A DNA stretch of 64,000 nt from Polaromonas sp. 39-63-25 (GTDB lineage Bacteria > Pseudomonadota > Gammaproteobacteria > Burkholderiales > Burkholderiaceae_C), in assembly GCF_002278925.1 (NCBI RefSeq), contig NZ_NCJH01000006.1, positions 496,001 to 560,000 of the forward strand, in the 5' to 3' direction. Below are positions 52,170-61,457 of this stretch, piece after piece. The position numbers were made by a program, and so were the translations under genes. Numbering within the stretch: the stretch's first letter is position 1; each line of letters opens with the position of its first letter. The notes below the pieces were generated by a model, which worked only from the letters and a program-made list of their open reading frames with translations, was not told the DNA's origin and did no database searches.

Positions 52170-52334
52170 TTAGCCGCCTTTGTGTGGGCGCTTGCCGGGG
52201 TTCTTTTTGCTGCGGGTCCAGGTGCCGCGCTCCAGGCTGATCTTTTGACCACGGCCGGCCGTGCGGGTCATGCCAGGGGCGGGAACGGGCTTGGGTGCGC
52301 AGATGTCGGCTTCGACGCGGATTTTTTTGGACAT
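52170..52334 (-). CDS. Small basic protein of unknown function (54 residues)
   Basis: A short gene that would be missed by length filters. It encodes 54 residues, beginning MSKKIRVEADICAPKPVPAP and ending TRSKKNPGKRPHKGG, rich in Lys/Arg/Pro/Gly with net positive charge. A strong ribosome-binding site (GGAG, 6 bases before the ATG at 52334) and a clean stop support it. The composition suggests nucleic-acid or ribosome contact, which is only a guess. No named family recognised. Confidence 0.6.
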   Translation of the reverse strand: MSKKIRVEADICAPKPVPAPGMTRTAGRGQKISLERGTWTRSKKNPGKRPHKGG

Positions 52335-52431
52335 GGAAGACTCCGGATTAAAAAATTGGCAGAACCCGGCATTTTAAGCTACCGCGCCCCAGTCGGGGCA
52401 ATGCAGGGCCAGCCGGCCGTCCGGACGCGAT

Positions 52432-53493
52432 TTACATGGCCCCCTTCAGCGGCAGGTTCAGCAGCAGATTCTGCGGTTTGAGCTTGACCGACTGGCCGGC
52501 ATTCATCATCAGGCCCAGGTAGACCGGCTTGGCGGCCACATCGGCGCGCATCTCCTGCGGATCCGCAAAATCCAGCCGGAACAGGCTGACCAGGCGCTGC
52601 AAACGTCCGGCCTCCACCTCCCTGCCTTCGTACAAATCGTTGAGCAGCGCCGTGGCCTCCACGTCCAGCCCCACATGCCAGCGCCAGGCGTCATCTTCAA
52701 TCTTTTGCAGGGGCTTGATGCTGACAACAACGCCCAGGAAATGGGCGACCCATTTCTCCAGCACGCGGGCCAGCGCCGTCAGGCCCGAGCGGGCGCGCGT
52801 CATGGTGAACACCAGGCCGTGGCTCAGGTCGTTGCTGATTTCATGCGTCAGGTCGAGCAGGAAGTGGTGACGGTCACTGGCGGGCCAGTAATCCGGCGCG
52901 TTGGCATCCGTCAGCACCTGCATGTCGATGGCCCGCAAGGGTGCCTTGGCTTCTGCCAGGAAGCGCCCGAAGTCGCCCAGCCCGCCGGTTTCGTTGAGCA
53001 TGTCCAGCACATCCCGGTCGCCGGCCAGCACCTGGCCGTCCTGCGTGGTGATGCGCTGGGCGCGAAACAGCATTTCGGCGGCACGCACCTCGTAGGCATC
53101 GGTGGCCTCATCCAGCACCTGGCGCAGGATGGCCTGGGCCAGCAGGTCGATGAACAGCGGCGGGATGCTGATGCTGCCGCTGCGGAACAGGCCCAGGTAA
53201 TACGCCTCCAGCGTGCCGGCCGCCAGCAGCCCATCACGAAAGCGCAAAAACAGGCCGTAACTCTCGCGGGCGTCGGCGTCCTGCAGGGCCTGCAGTTCGG
53301 CCTCGGTCACCGGCCGCGACGGCGCGGCCAGCAAGGCCGCATGCAGCGTTTGTTCAGCCGCGCAGGACTCGGGCACCAGGGCCAGTTCGGGTCGGTTCAG
53401 GAACAGGCGCAGGTAATCGTCGGTGGGTGCCAGCCAGCCGCGTGAGGTGATCTGGAGCTGATGGAAGCCGCTGGAAGGCCAGAAATTTTGCAT
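52432..53493 (-). CDS. Conserved protein of unknown function (DUF6352-like)
   Basis: A 353-residue soluble protein with no signal peptide and no recognised enzyme motif. It starts FWPSSGFHQLQITSRGWLAPTDDYLRLFLNRPELALVPES, which I associate with a Burkholderiales-conserved family (DUF6352). Helical segments predominate. It stands alone on the minus strand, next to the small basic gene. The family name is from memory; function unknown. Confidence 0.7.
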   Translation of the reverse strand: MQNFWPSSGFHQLQITSRGWLAPTDDYLRLFLNRPELALVPESCAAEQTLHAALLAAPSRPVTEAELQALQDADARESYGLFLRFRDGLLAAGTLEAYYLGLFRSGSISIPPLFIDLLAQAILRQVLDEATDAYEVRAAEMLFRAQRITTQDGQVLAGDRDVLDMLNETGGLGDFGRFLAEAKAPLRAIDMQVLTDANAPDYWPASDRHHFLLDLTHEISNDLSHGLVFTMTRARSGLTALARVLEKWVAHFLGVVVSIKPLQKIEDDAWRWHVGLDVEATALLNDLYEGREVEAGRLQRLVSLFRLDFADPQEMRADVAAKPVYLGLMMNAGQSVKLKPQNLLLNLPLKGAM

Positions 53494-53530
53494 GGGGGCA
53501 ATCGTCGCACATTGCGCCGTCAGGTCATTC

Positions 53531-53597
53531 GCTATGAATTAAATAGCTGCCTGCGCCCGTGGAACAAGGGCTGGAATGGTATTTTTCATGTAAAAAG
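53531..53597 (+). repeat. Dispersed ~70-bp repeat
   Basis: GCTATGAATTAAATAGCTG, then CTGCGCCCGT, GGAACAAGGGCTGGAA and ATTTTTCATGTAAAAA. Best-preserved core in the window. Confidence 0.8.
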
Positions 53598-53685
53598 TGC
53601 CCACAAGCCGGGTCGCCGACGCTGTTTTTCGCTTTGCGTACAGTAGGGTGTTGAAATGCGCGCGGCGCAGCCGATGGAGACACTG

Positions 53686-54198
53686 ATGACCACCCTTCTG
53701 AAATCGCATGTCTTGCTGGGCACCGGCCTGCTGGTGCTGGCACTGACGCCCGCCTGGGCCCAGTTGCCGACCGTCACCACCCGGATCGAAACCTGGACAG
53801 GAACCGGCCCGCCGCCCGACTACAGCGCCATCGAGCGGGCGCAGTGGGAACAATGGCAGCTGCAGCGTGAACAGGAACGGCGGCAACGTGAGCTGACGCG
53901 CCAGCAGGATGCCCAGATCCGGCAGAGCCAGGAGAGCCTCGGCGAACGGGCGTTGCGGGAGCAGGCGCAGCGCAACGGCACCTGGGTGCCCCAGCACCCC
54001 GGCCCGAGCGACCAGGAGCAGGCCAGGCGCGAACAGCAGCAGTTGCAGCGTGACCAGTGGCGGCAGCAGCGCGAGCTGACACGCCAGGATGACCAGCGGC
54101 AGCGGCAAAGCGAGGAGTCGGTGGGTCAGCGCGCCCTGCGCGAGCAGGCGCAGAACCGGCGCGAGCAAGGCCGCATCTCCAGCAGCCCCCAGCGCTAG
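53686..54198 (+). CDS. Secreted Gln/Arg-rich coiled-coil protein with internal duplication
   Basis: A 170-residue exported protein. The signal peptide is MTTLLKSHVLLGTGLLVLAL with cleavage near AWA-QLP (residue 25). The mature part is strongly enriched in Gln, Arg and Glu and is predicted coiled coil. Residues 60-97 and 121-158 are a clear 38-residue duplication (RELTRQ...ALREQAQ in both), with a 61-residue period. The ATG at 53686 has GGAG upstream; ATGs at 53656 and 53674 are less suited. No homologue recognised. Confidence 0.65.
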   Translation: MTTLLKSHVLLGTGLLVLALTPAWAQLPTVTTRIETWTGTGPPPDYSAIERAQWEQWQLQREQERRQRELTRQQDAQIRQSQESLGERALREQAQRNGTWVPQHPGPSDQEQARREQQQLQRDQWRQQRELTRQDDQRQRQSEESVGQRALREQAQNRREQGRISSSPQR

Positions 54199-54202
54199 AA
54201 AC

Positions 54203-55126
54203 CTAGGCCGCTTGCGGGGCAGGCGTTGCCACACCGCGATAACGGGTGGCCTGGTCGTCGAGCCAGGCCCCAAAAAGCCTCAGCACCGGGTTCTCTGACT
54301 TCTGCTCGGGGTAAATGAAGTAATAACGCCGGTCGCTGACGAACTCGTGCTCGATCAGCGGCACCAGGCGGCCCTGCTTCAGATCTTCTTCAATCAGGAA
54401 GCGCGGGATCAGCGCCAGACCCTGCCCGTGAATGGCCGCCTCGGTGGTGATGGAAAACAGCTCCATGCGCGCACCGGCCAGGTCGTTGTCGATGTGCAGG
54501 CCCAGCGATTCAAACCACTGCCGCCAGGCGTAAGGCCGCGTGCTCATCTGCAGCAGCGGCAGGTGCGCCAGGTCGGCGGCCTTCAGCGTGCGTCGCGTCC
54601 TGACCAGCGCCGGGCTGCCCACCGCCACCAGGCGTTCGTCCATCAGGAAACAGGACTCCGTGCCCGGCCAGCCGGCGTCGCCCGCGAAAATGGCCGCGTC
54701 CAGCGCGGTATCGGCAAACAGGAAGGGCCGCGTGCGCGACGACAGGTGCACCGTGATATCGGGATGCAGGCGCTGAAAATCGCCGAGCCGCGGCACCAGC
54801 CACTTGGCGGCAAAAGTCGGCACCACGCCGAGCTCCAGCGCCCCGCCGGCGCCGCCCTTGGCCATCAAGGCCAGCGTGTCGCGCTCCACGTCGTCGAGGC
54901 GTGCGCGCACGTTGCGCGCGTAGTTGGTGCCCGCTTCGGTGAGCAGCACGCCGCGTTTGGTGCGCCGGAACAGCTTCACACTCAGGAAGTCTTCCAGACC
55001 GGCAATCTGGCGGCACACCGCGCTCTGGGTGACCGCGTGTTCCTGCGCCGCCTGGGTAAAACTCTGGTGCCGCGCGGCCGATTCAAACAGCGCCAGCGCC
55101 GTGGTGGAAGGGATTTTTCGACGCAT
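54203..55126 (-). CDS. LysR-family regulator (GcdR-like)
   Basis: A 307-residue LysR-type regulator. The N-terminal helix-turn-helix is at about residues 10-60 (LALFESAARHQSFTQAAQEHAVTQSAV), followed by the effector domain. It is divergent from the glutaryl-CoA dehydrogenase gene, the standard layout for LysR activators of their neighbours, so a GcdR-type role in glutarate/lysine catabolism is likely. The ATG at 55126 with AGGAG upstream is chosen over a longer open frame. In the 181-base divergent region there is an inverted repeat GCAAGC-N4-GCTTGC (55211-55226), a candidate operator. Confidence 0.88.
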   Translation of the reverse strand: MRRKIPSTTALALFESAARHQSFTQAAQEHAVTQSAVCRQIAGLEDFLSVKLFRRTKRGVLLTEAGTNYARNVRARLDDVERDTLALMAKGGAGGALELGVVPTFAAKWLVPRLGDFQRLHPDITVHLSSRTRPFLFADTALDAAIFAGDAGWPGTESCFLMDERLVAVGSPALVRTRRTLKAADLAHLPLLQMSTRPYAWRQWFESLGLHIDNDLAGARMELFSITTEAAIHGQGLALIPRFLIEEDLKQGRLVPLIEHEFVSDRRYYFIYPEQKSENPVLRLFGAWLDDQATRYRGVATPAPQAA

Positions 55127-55210
55127 GGCGGGCTCCTGCCTGGGCGGCTTGGTTGGAGTTCCATTTTTGCACAAACCCGTGCCAAATCATCGGTTGCGCC
55201 CGGCGGTGAA

Positions 55211-55226
55211 GCAAGCGTATGCTTGC
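55211..55226. promoter_or_regulatory. Candidate LysR operator upstream of gcdH
   Basis: Inverted repeat GCAAGC-GTAT-GCTTGC in the region between the divergent lysR and gcdH genes. Confidence 0.4.
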
Positions 55227-55307
55227 GCCATCGTCATCCTTGCCTCGGCCGCCTGAGTTGCGATTTCTGCACACAGAGGCCTCACCCACCCCCTTTGGAG
55301 ATTCCCC

Positions 55308-56498
55308 ATGAGCCCCAGCCCCCACAAAGCCAGCTTCCACTGGGCCGACCCCCTGCTGCTCGACCAGCAGCTGAGCGACGACGAACGCATGGTGCGTGAC
55401 ACCGCCGCCGCCTACTGCCAGGAGCAACTGGCACCGCGCGTGCTGGAAGCCTTCCGCCATGAAAAAACCGATGTCGCGATCTTTCGCGAGATGGGCTCGC
55501 TGGGCCTGCTCGGCAGCACGATTCCCGAAGCCTACGGCGGCGCCGGCCTGAACTACGTCTGTTACGGTCTGGCCGCGCGCGAGGTCGAACGCGTCGATTC
55601 CGGCTACCGCTCCATGATGAGCGTGCAGTCCTCGCTGGTGATGGTGCCGATCAACGAGTTCGGCAACGAAGCCACGAAACAGAAGTACCTGCCGAAACTC
55701 GCGACCGGCGAATGGATTGGCTGCTTCGGCCTGACCGAACCCAACCACGGCTCCGACCCCGGCAGCATGATCACACGCGCCAAAAAGGTGGACGGCGGCT
55801 ACAAGCTCTCGGGCGCCAAGATGTGGATCACCAACAGCCCGATCGCCGACGTGTTTGTGGTCTGGGCCAAAGACGATGAAGGCGCCATCCGCGGCTTTGT
55901 GCTGGAAAAAGGCTGGAAAGGCCTGAGCGCGCCCGCCGTACACGGCAAGGTCGGCCTGCGCGCCTCCATCACCGGCGAAATCGTCATGGACGAAGTATTC
56001 TGCCCCGAGGAAAACGCCTTCCCCGACGTGCGCGGTCTCAAGGGTCCGTTCACCTGCCTCAACTCCGCGCGTTACGGCATCGCCTGGGGCGCGCTGGGCG
56101 CGGCCGAGGACTGCTTCCACAAGGCGCGCCAGTACACGCTGGACCGCAAGCAGTTCGGCCGCCCGCTGGCCGCCAACCAGCTGATCCAGAAAAAACTCGC
56201 CGACATGGAAACCGAAATCGCCCTCGGCCTGCAAGGTTGCCTGCGCCTGGGCCGCATGAAGGATGAAGGCACGGCCGCCGTTGAAGTCACCTCGATCATG
56301 AAACGCAACTCCTGCGGCAAGGCGCTCGACATTGCCCGCATGGCGCGCGACATGCTGGGTGGCAACGGCATCAGCGACGAATTCGGCGTGGCGCGGCACC
56401 TGGTCAACCTCGAAGTGGTCAATACCTACGAAGGCACGCACGACGTGCATGCGCTGATCCTGGGCCGCGCGATCACCGGCATCGCCGCGTTTTCCTGA
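55308..56498 (+). CDS. gcdH: Glutaryl-CoA dehydrogenase
   Basis: A 396-residue acyl-CoA dehydrogenase that oxidatively decarboxylates glutaryl-CoA to crotonyl-CoA with [18 protein letters not shown] (about residues 143-157) and the catalytic Glu375 in [19 protein letters not shown] are the glutaryl-CoA-specific forms. It forms a two-gene unit with a CaiB-type CoA transferase (4 bases apart) that would activate glutarate. Regulation by the divergent LysR protein is likely. Confidence 0.94.
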   Translation: MSPSPHKASFHWADPLLLDQQLSDDERMVRDTAAAYCQEQLAPRVLEAFRHEKTDVAIFREMGSLGLLGSTIPEAYGGAGLNYVCYGLAAREVERVDSGYRSMMSVQSSLVMVPINEFGNEATKQKYLPKLATGEWIGCFGLTEPNHGSDPGSMITRAKKVDGGYKLSGAKMWITNSPIADVFVVWAKDDEGAIRGFVLEKGWKGLSAPAVHGKVGLRASITGEIVMDEVFCPEENAFPDVRGLKGPFTCLNSARYGIAWGALGAAEDCFHKARQYTLDRKQFGRPLAANQLIQKKLADMETEIALGLQGCLRLGRMKDEGTAAVEVTSIMKRNSCGKALDIARMARDMLGGNGISDEFGVARHLVNLEVVNTYEGTHDVHALILGRAITGIAAFS

Positions 56499-56502
56499 AG
56501 CC

Positions 56503-57714
56503 ATGACAGGCTCCGCTGTTCGCCCGCCGCCGCTGACCGGCGTCCGGGTGCTGGATCTGTCGCGTGTGCTCGCCGGCCCCTGGGCCGGGCAGCTGCTCGC
56601 TGACCTGGGTGCCGACGTGGTGAAGGTTGAAAAACCGCAGGGCGGTGACGACACGCGCGCCTGGGGCCCGCCCTACCTGAAGGACGGCTCGGGCCGCGAC
56701 ACCACCGAGGCCGCCTACTTTCTCTGCGCCAACCGCAACAAGCGCTCCGTCGCCATCGACATCGCCACACCTGCAGGCCAGGCGCAGGTGCGCGCGCTGG
56801 CGCAACAGGCCGACGTGGTGCTGGAGAACTTCAAGGTCGGCGGGCTCAAGCGTTATGGACTGGATTACGCCAGCCTGAGCGCCGCCAACCCGCGCCTCGT
56901 CTATTGCTCCATCACCGGCTTCGGCCAGACCGGTCCTTACGCGGCGCGCGCGGGTTACGACTTTTTGATCCAGGGCATGGGCGGGCTGATGAGCGTGACC
57001 GGCCAGCCGGACGGCGAGCCTGGTGCCGGGGCACAGAAAGTCGGCGTGGCGCTGACCGACATCATGACCGGCCTGTATGCCACGATTGCCGTGCAGGCCG
57101 CCCTGGCCGAGCGCGAAAAGTCGGGCCTGGGACAACACATCGACCTCGCGCTGCTGGACGTGCAGATTGCCTGCCTGGCCAACCAGGCCTCCAACTACCT
57201 GGCGGGTGGACTGGTGCCGCGCCGCATGGGCAATGCACACCCGAACATCGTGCCCTACCAGGCCTTCCCCACGGCCGACGGCGACATCATCCTCGCTGTC
57301 GGGAACGACGAGCAGTTCGCCAGATTCTGCAAGGTCGCGGGCCATCCCGAATGGTCGGCCGATGCGCGCTTTTCCACCAACGCGCAGCGTGTGGCGAACC
57401 GCGCGGCGCTCGTGCCCTTGCTGCGCCAGGCCACGGTGATGCGGACTTCGGCAGACTGGATAGCCGCGCTGGAAGCCGCCGGTGTGCCTTGCGGCCCCAT
57501 CAACCGCATCGATGAAGTGTTTGCCGACCCGCAGGTGCAATCGCGCGGCCTGCACATCAACATGCCGCATGCGCTGGCCGGGAGCGTGCCGCTGGTGGCC
57601 AATCCGATCCGCCTGTCCGGTTCGCCCGTGGCTTACCAGCGACCGCCGCCCATGCTCGGCGAACACACGGCCGAGGTGCTGGCTCAGTGGCTGGGTGCTC
57701 AAGAGCCGGCGTAG
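56503..57714 (+). CDS. CaiB/BaiF CoA transferase, probably glutarate-activating
   Basis: A 403-residue class III CoA transferase with the catalytic Asp186 (VGVALTDIMTGL) and the opening VRVLDLSRVLAGPWAGQLLADLGADVVKVE. It lies 4 bases after gcdH, the arrangement expected for succinyl-CoA:glutarate CoA transferase (SUGCT-type), so it probably loads glutarate for the dehydrogenase. It differs clearly from the CoA transferase at 18066. The substrate is inferred from context. Confidence 0.88.
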   Translation: MTGSAVRPPPLTGVRVLDLSRVLAGPWAGQLLADLGADVVKVEKPQGGDDTRAWGPPYLKDGSGRDTTEAAYFLCANRNKRSVAIDIATPAGQAQVRALAQQADVVLENFKVGGLKRYGLDYASLSAANPRLVYCSITGFGQTGPYAARAGYDFLIQGMGGLMSVTGQPDGEPGAGAQKVGVALTDIMTGLYATIAVQAALAEREKSGLGQHIDLALLDVQIACLANQASNYLAGGLVPRRMGNAHPNIVPYQAFPTADGDIILAVGNDEQFARFCKVAGHPEWSADARFSTNAQRVANRAALVPLLRQATVMRTSADWIAALEAAGVPCGPINRIDEVFADPQVQSRGLHINMPHALAGSVPLVANPIRLSGSPVAYQRPPPMLGEHTAEVLAQWLGAQEPA

Positions 57715-57733
57715 CACTCGCCTTGCATCGTCT

Positions 57734-57795
57734 TGTCAATGAAATAGGCCTCCAGCCCAATACTATCGGGCGGAAAAAGCTATTTATTTGATAGC
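57734..57795 (-). repeat. Dispersed ~70-bp repeat overlapping the nicB-like stop codon
   Basis: On the minus strand: GCTATCAAATAAATAGCTT, then CCGCCCGATAGTATTGGGCT and GGAGGCC. The core supplies the last codons and the TAG of the NicB-like gene. Confidence 0.75.
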
Positions 57796-60700
57796 AGTTC
57801 AGCCACACCTTCGCGGCTTCCCGCCGTGGCGCGCAGGCGCGATACGGCGGCCGGCAGGTCTTTCCATGCAGGCTGCCCCGGCGCATACCGGCTGCGCATG
57901 TAGCTAGCCAGCGTGGCAATCTGGTCGTCGTCCAGGCTGTGCTGGAAAGCCGGCATGAAGCCAATCGCTGCCGTTGCCGGTGCGCGAATGCCCTCCAGAA
58001 TCACACGAATCAGGTTGTCGGGTCGCTCGCTCTGCAGCTTGCTGTTCAGGGCCAGCGGCGTGTTGACACCCAGCAGCTTGGGCCCGTCCCCGTCGTGGTG
58101 GCAGGAGGCACAGGCGCCGTTGAACAGGCGCTGACCGGGGCCGGGCAGCGCCGCGCCGCTCTGCTGCGCCGCCAGCACCACCTGCCTGGCGCGTTCGGCA
58201 CTCTCGGGCTCGGCCAGGGGCTGGTTGAACGAGGTCAGGTAGCTGGCCATGGCCCGGATGTCATCGTCGGGCAAGGCGCCGAGCTCCTTGACCACCGGAC
58301 CCATGGGTCCGGCGGCAGCACCATGCTGCAGGCTGTAGCCGTTGCGCAGGTAGCGGTACAACTCGGCGGAAGACCAGGGCACGGGCGCGCGCGACAGGGC
58401 CGTCAGCGCGGGCGCTTCCCAGCCGTCGACCACCGCACCGGACAGGAAGGCCTGGCCGCCGCGTTCGGCGCCCAGTGCGTTGCGCGGCGTGTGGCAGGCA
58501 CCGCAATGGCCCAGGCCGTTGACCAGGTAGGCGCCGCGGTTCCATTCCACGGTTTGTGTCGGGTCCGTGCGGTAAGGCGCCGGGTCATGAAACATCGCAT
58601 TCCAGGCCGCCATCAGGGGACGCACATTGAAGGGAAAAGCGAGCTGCGTGGCGGGTGTCTCCGAGCGCACGGCAGGCTGCGCCATCAGGTAAGCGTACAG
58701 CGCGGTTAAATCTTCATCACTCGTTTTGGCAAAGGCCGTGTAAGGGAAGGCCGGGTACAAATGGTGCCCGTCACGCGAGATACCTTCACGCATGGCGCGC
58801 TGGAAAGCGCTGAAGGACCACAGGCCGATGCCGGTCTGCGCATCGGGCGTGAGGTTGGTGGTGAATATCTTGCCGAAGGGCGTCTCCATCGCGCGGCCGC
58901 CGGCATTCGGCGTGCCGCCGGGCGCGGTGTGGCACACCACACAGTCACCGGCCGCAGCGAGCTGCCGGCCGCGCTCAATCGTCGCCGCGGTGTAGATCGA
59001 AGAACTGCTGGACAACACCGGTGCAATTGCGGGCCGCCAGCCCAGCAGGGCAGCCGCCAGACCAAACACGCCGGCCAGCATGGCACCGGTGCGGGACCAG
59101 CGGCCCAGGCCCTGGGGCCAGGGCGCGTTGACGGGCGGGCGGGCCAACGGGGGCGGCGCGGCCAGGGCAGGCGACACGGCCGGCACCTGATCGGGCGCCG
59201 GTTGCAGCGCTGCACGCACCACCTCCGCGGTGAAAGGCGGCTGGCGAAACCGCACGCCGGTGGCATCAAAAATGGCATTGGCAATGGCGGCCGTCCCGGG
59301 CACCGAGGCCGACTCGCCCGCGCCCAGCGGCGGCTCGCCCGGGCGCGCCATGGTTACCACCTCGATCACCGGCACATCCCTGAAACTCAGGATGGGGTAA
59401 CTGCCCCACTCCAGGCTGGCCACGGTGTTGGTTGTCGGGTTCAGGCTGACCTGCTCGGTCAACGCCCGGCTGGTGGTCTGCACCACGTTGCCGTGGATCT
59501 GGTGCTGCACACCGGCGGGGTTGATCAGCGTGCCGGCGTCATGGCCCACCACCACACGCCGGACCTGCACTTCGCCGGTCTTGCGGTTGACCTCGACGTC
59601 GGCCACCCAGGCGGCCCAGGCCGCGCCATAACCCGGCCACTTGCTGTGGACATAACGCGCATAAGCCACGCCCTGTCCGCGCACGATGTCGGATGCCCCG
59701 CTTTCCCCTTCAGCCTGCTGCGGCTGTGTGTGGACTTTCCAGCCGGCACGGTCGGCCGTGGCGCGCAGCAGTTCCGCCGCACGTGGCTCGCTCAGGTAAC
59801 GCAGGCGGAATTCGACCGGGTCCACGCCGGCCGCGGTGGCCAGCTCGTCGATGTAGGACTCGTGGGCAAAGGAATTGGGCAGCGCCGACACACCGCGCAG
59901 CCACGAAGCGCGCAACATGGGCGGCATGTCGTTGACCGACACGCGAAGGTTCTCGTAGTCGTAAGGCGGGCGAGCACTGCGGTCGCCCATTTCATAGGCG
60001 CGTGCCACCGGCTCGACGGTGCGCGTGAGCAGCAGCGCCAGTGTCGGTGCACCGTTGGACGGGTAGGAGGTTTGAAAATCGTAGGCGGCGACCGAGCCGT
60101 CGGCATTGAGCCCGCCGTTGACCTGCATGAGCTGGGCCGCGCCCTTGGGCTCCCAGGCGTGTTCCTGCTCGCGCGTGAGCTGCACCCGCACCGGCGCACC
60201 GACAGCGCGCGAGAGCAAAGCCGCATCGGCCGCCACATCGTCGGCGCAGTTGCGGCCGTAACAGCCGGCCGCCTCCATGCGGATCACGTCGATGGCCGTG
60301 TCCGCCAGCCCCATGAGGCGTGACAGGTCGGCACGCAGCACATGCGGGTTCTGGCTACCGGCCCACACCGTCATGCGCTGTTCCTGCCAGTCCGCCAGTG
60401 CGCAAGATGGACCGATGGAGCCGTGCATCTGGTAAGGCCAGACATAGTTGCGCGGCAAACGCTGGGCCGCGCCCGCCATCGCGGCATCCACGTCGCCCTC
60501 GTTTATCAGCTTGCGCTGCGTGGCCGGGTTGGCGCGAATGGCGTTTTCCAGATCGTCAAGATTGGTCAGCCCCGGCCAGGGCTTCCACTGGACACGCAGC
60601 TCACGCAGCGCCTGCTCGGCATGCTCCTCGCGCTCGGCGACGATGCCGATGAAATCGCGGATGACCACCACCGCACGAATGCCCGGGATATGCGCAATCG

Positions 60701-61457
60701 AGGACTCATCGACCGATTCCAGCGTGTTGCCGATGAAATCGCCATGGTCGGCGCCGGCATAAGGCGGGCGCACAACGCGGCCGTGCAGCATGCCCGGCAC
60801 GCGCATGTCGTGCACAAAGGTCAGTGCGCCGGTGGCCTTGGCAGGAATGTCGACGCGCGCCGCGCTGGTGCCGACGATGCGGTAGTCCTCCGGGGATTTC
60901 AGCGGCGAATCCAGCGCCAGCGAAAGTTCAACATGCTGTTGTGCCACCAGGGCACCGTAGCCCACCGACCGGGCGTCGCTGCCGATCACCGACACCAGGC
61001 CATCACGCACCGTCAGCAGCGCCCTGTCCACCTGCAGCACGCCCGCGGCCCGGTCCACCAGCCAGGCGCGCGCCTGGGCCGCCGCCGCCCGTAGCGGGAC
61101 GGCATGAATCTGTATCGATGCGCTGGCAATGGTCGCGCCCTGATTCGGCGCGCGGGTGGTATCGCCCAGCACCATGTTGACGCTGGCCAGCGCAACATCG
61201 AGCTCTTCCGCCACAATCTGTCCCAGCGCCGTGCGGATGCCGGTGCCCAGGTCCACATGGCCGTTCAGGGCCGTCACACTGCCGTCATCCCAGACCGCCA
61301 GCAATATCTCCACCCCTTCGAGTGGATTGCCGCTGACCAGCGCGGGCTGGCCCGGGGCGGGCGGCGGCGCAGGTGGCGGTTCGCGCGTGACCAGCAGCAC
61401 ACCGCCGGCCGCATGAAAGTCGGCACGTGTGAGGGGGGTGTCGGCGCGGCGCGTCAT
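57780..61457 (-). CDS. nicB: Nicotinate hydroxylase large subunit, molybdopterin/cytochrome c fusion (NicB-like)
   Basis: A 1225-residue fusion. Residues 1 to about 740 are the molybdopterin-binding domains of xanthine-oxidase-type enzymes (for example GTGIRTALGQIVAEEL near 70 and GAGESASVPGTAAIANA near 710-726). Near residue 791 is a membrane anchor (GAMLAGVFGLAAALLGW). Three CxxCH haem sites follow at about 839, 988 and 1118, so electrons pass to cytochrome c rather than to NAD. This is the layout of Pseudomonas NicB. It overlaps nicA-like by 4 bases. Nicotinate is inferred from the downstream partners and overall similarity. The final residues come from a repeat. Confidence 0.85.
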   Translation of the reverse strand: MTRRADTPLTRADFHAAGGVLLVTREPPPAPPPAPGQPALVSGNPLEGVEILLAVWDDGSVTALNGHVDLGTGIRTALGQIVAEELDVALASVNMVLGDTTRAPNQGATIASASIQIHAVPLRAAAAQARAWLVDRAAGVLQVDRALLTVRDGLVSVIGSDARSVGYGALVAQQHVELSLALDSPLKSPEDYRIVGTSAARVDIPAKATGALTFVHDMRVPGMLHGRVVRPPYAGADHGDFIGNTLESVDESSIAHIPGIRAVVVIRDFIGIVAEREEHAEQALRELRVQWKPWPGLTNLDDLENAIRANPATQRKLINEGDVDAAMAGAAQRLPRNYVWPYQMHGSIGPSCALADWQEQRMTVWAGSQNPHVLRADLSRLMGLADTAIDVIRMEAAGCYGRNCADDVAADAALLSRAVGAPVRVQLTREQEHAWEPKGAAQLMQVNGGLNADGSVAAYDFQTSYPSNGAPTLALLLTRTVEPVARAYEMGDRSARPPYDYENLRVSVNDMPPMLRASWLRGVSALPNSFAHESYIDELATAAGVDPVEFRLRYLSEPRAAELLRATADRAGWKVHTQPQQAEGESGASDIVRGQGVAYARYVHSKWPGYGAAWAAWVADVEVNRKTGEVQVRRVVVGHDAGTLINPAGVQHQIHGNVVQTTSRALTEQVSLNPTTNTVASLEWGSYPILSFRDVPVIEVVTMARPGEPPLGAGESASVPGTAAIANAIFDATGVRFRQPPFTAEVVRAALQPAPDQVPAVSPALAAPPPLARPPVNAPWPQGLGRWSRTGAMLAGVFGLAAALLGWRPAIAPVLSSSSSIYTAATIERGRQLAAAGDCVVCHTAPGGTPNAGGRAMETPFGKIFTTNLTPDAQTGIGLWSFSAFQRAMREGISRDGHHLYPAFPYTAFAKTSDEDLTALYAYLMAQPAVRSETPATQLAFPFNVRPLMAAWNAMFHDPAPYRTDPTQTVEWNRGAYLVNGLGHCGACHTPRNALGAERGGQAFLSGAVVDGWEAPALTALSRAPVPWSSAELYRYLRNGYSLQHGAAAGPMGPVVKELGALPDDDIRAMASYLTSFNQPLAEPESAERARQVVLAAQQSGAALPGPGQRLFNGACASCHHDGDGPKLLGVNTPLALNSKLQSERPDNLIRVILEGIRAPATAAIGFMPAFQHSLDDDQIATLASYMRSRYAPGQPAWKDLPAAVSRLRATAGSREGVAELLSNK

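Noticed and set aside
51986-52481. Plus-strand open frames in the IcmF-DUF6352 gap
   Set aside because: No ribosome-binding sites or domains; the minus-strand 54-residue gene with a strong GGAG explains the coding potential.
17405-57795. Dispersed repeats as a CRISPR array
   Set aside because: Copies are kilobases apart, in both orientations and partly within genes; no regular spacers or cas genes are present.
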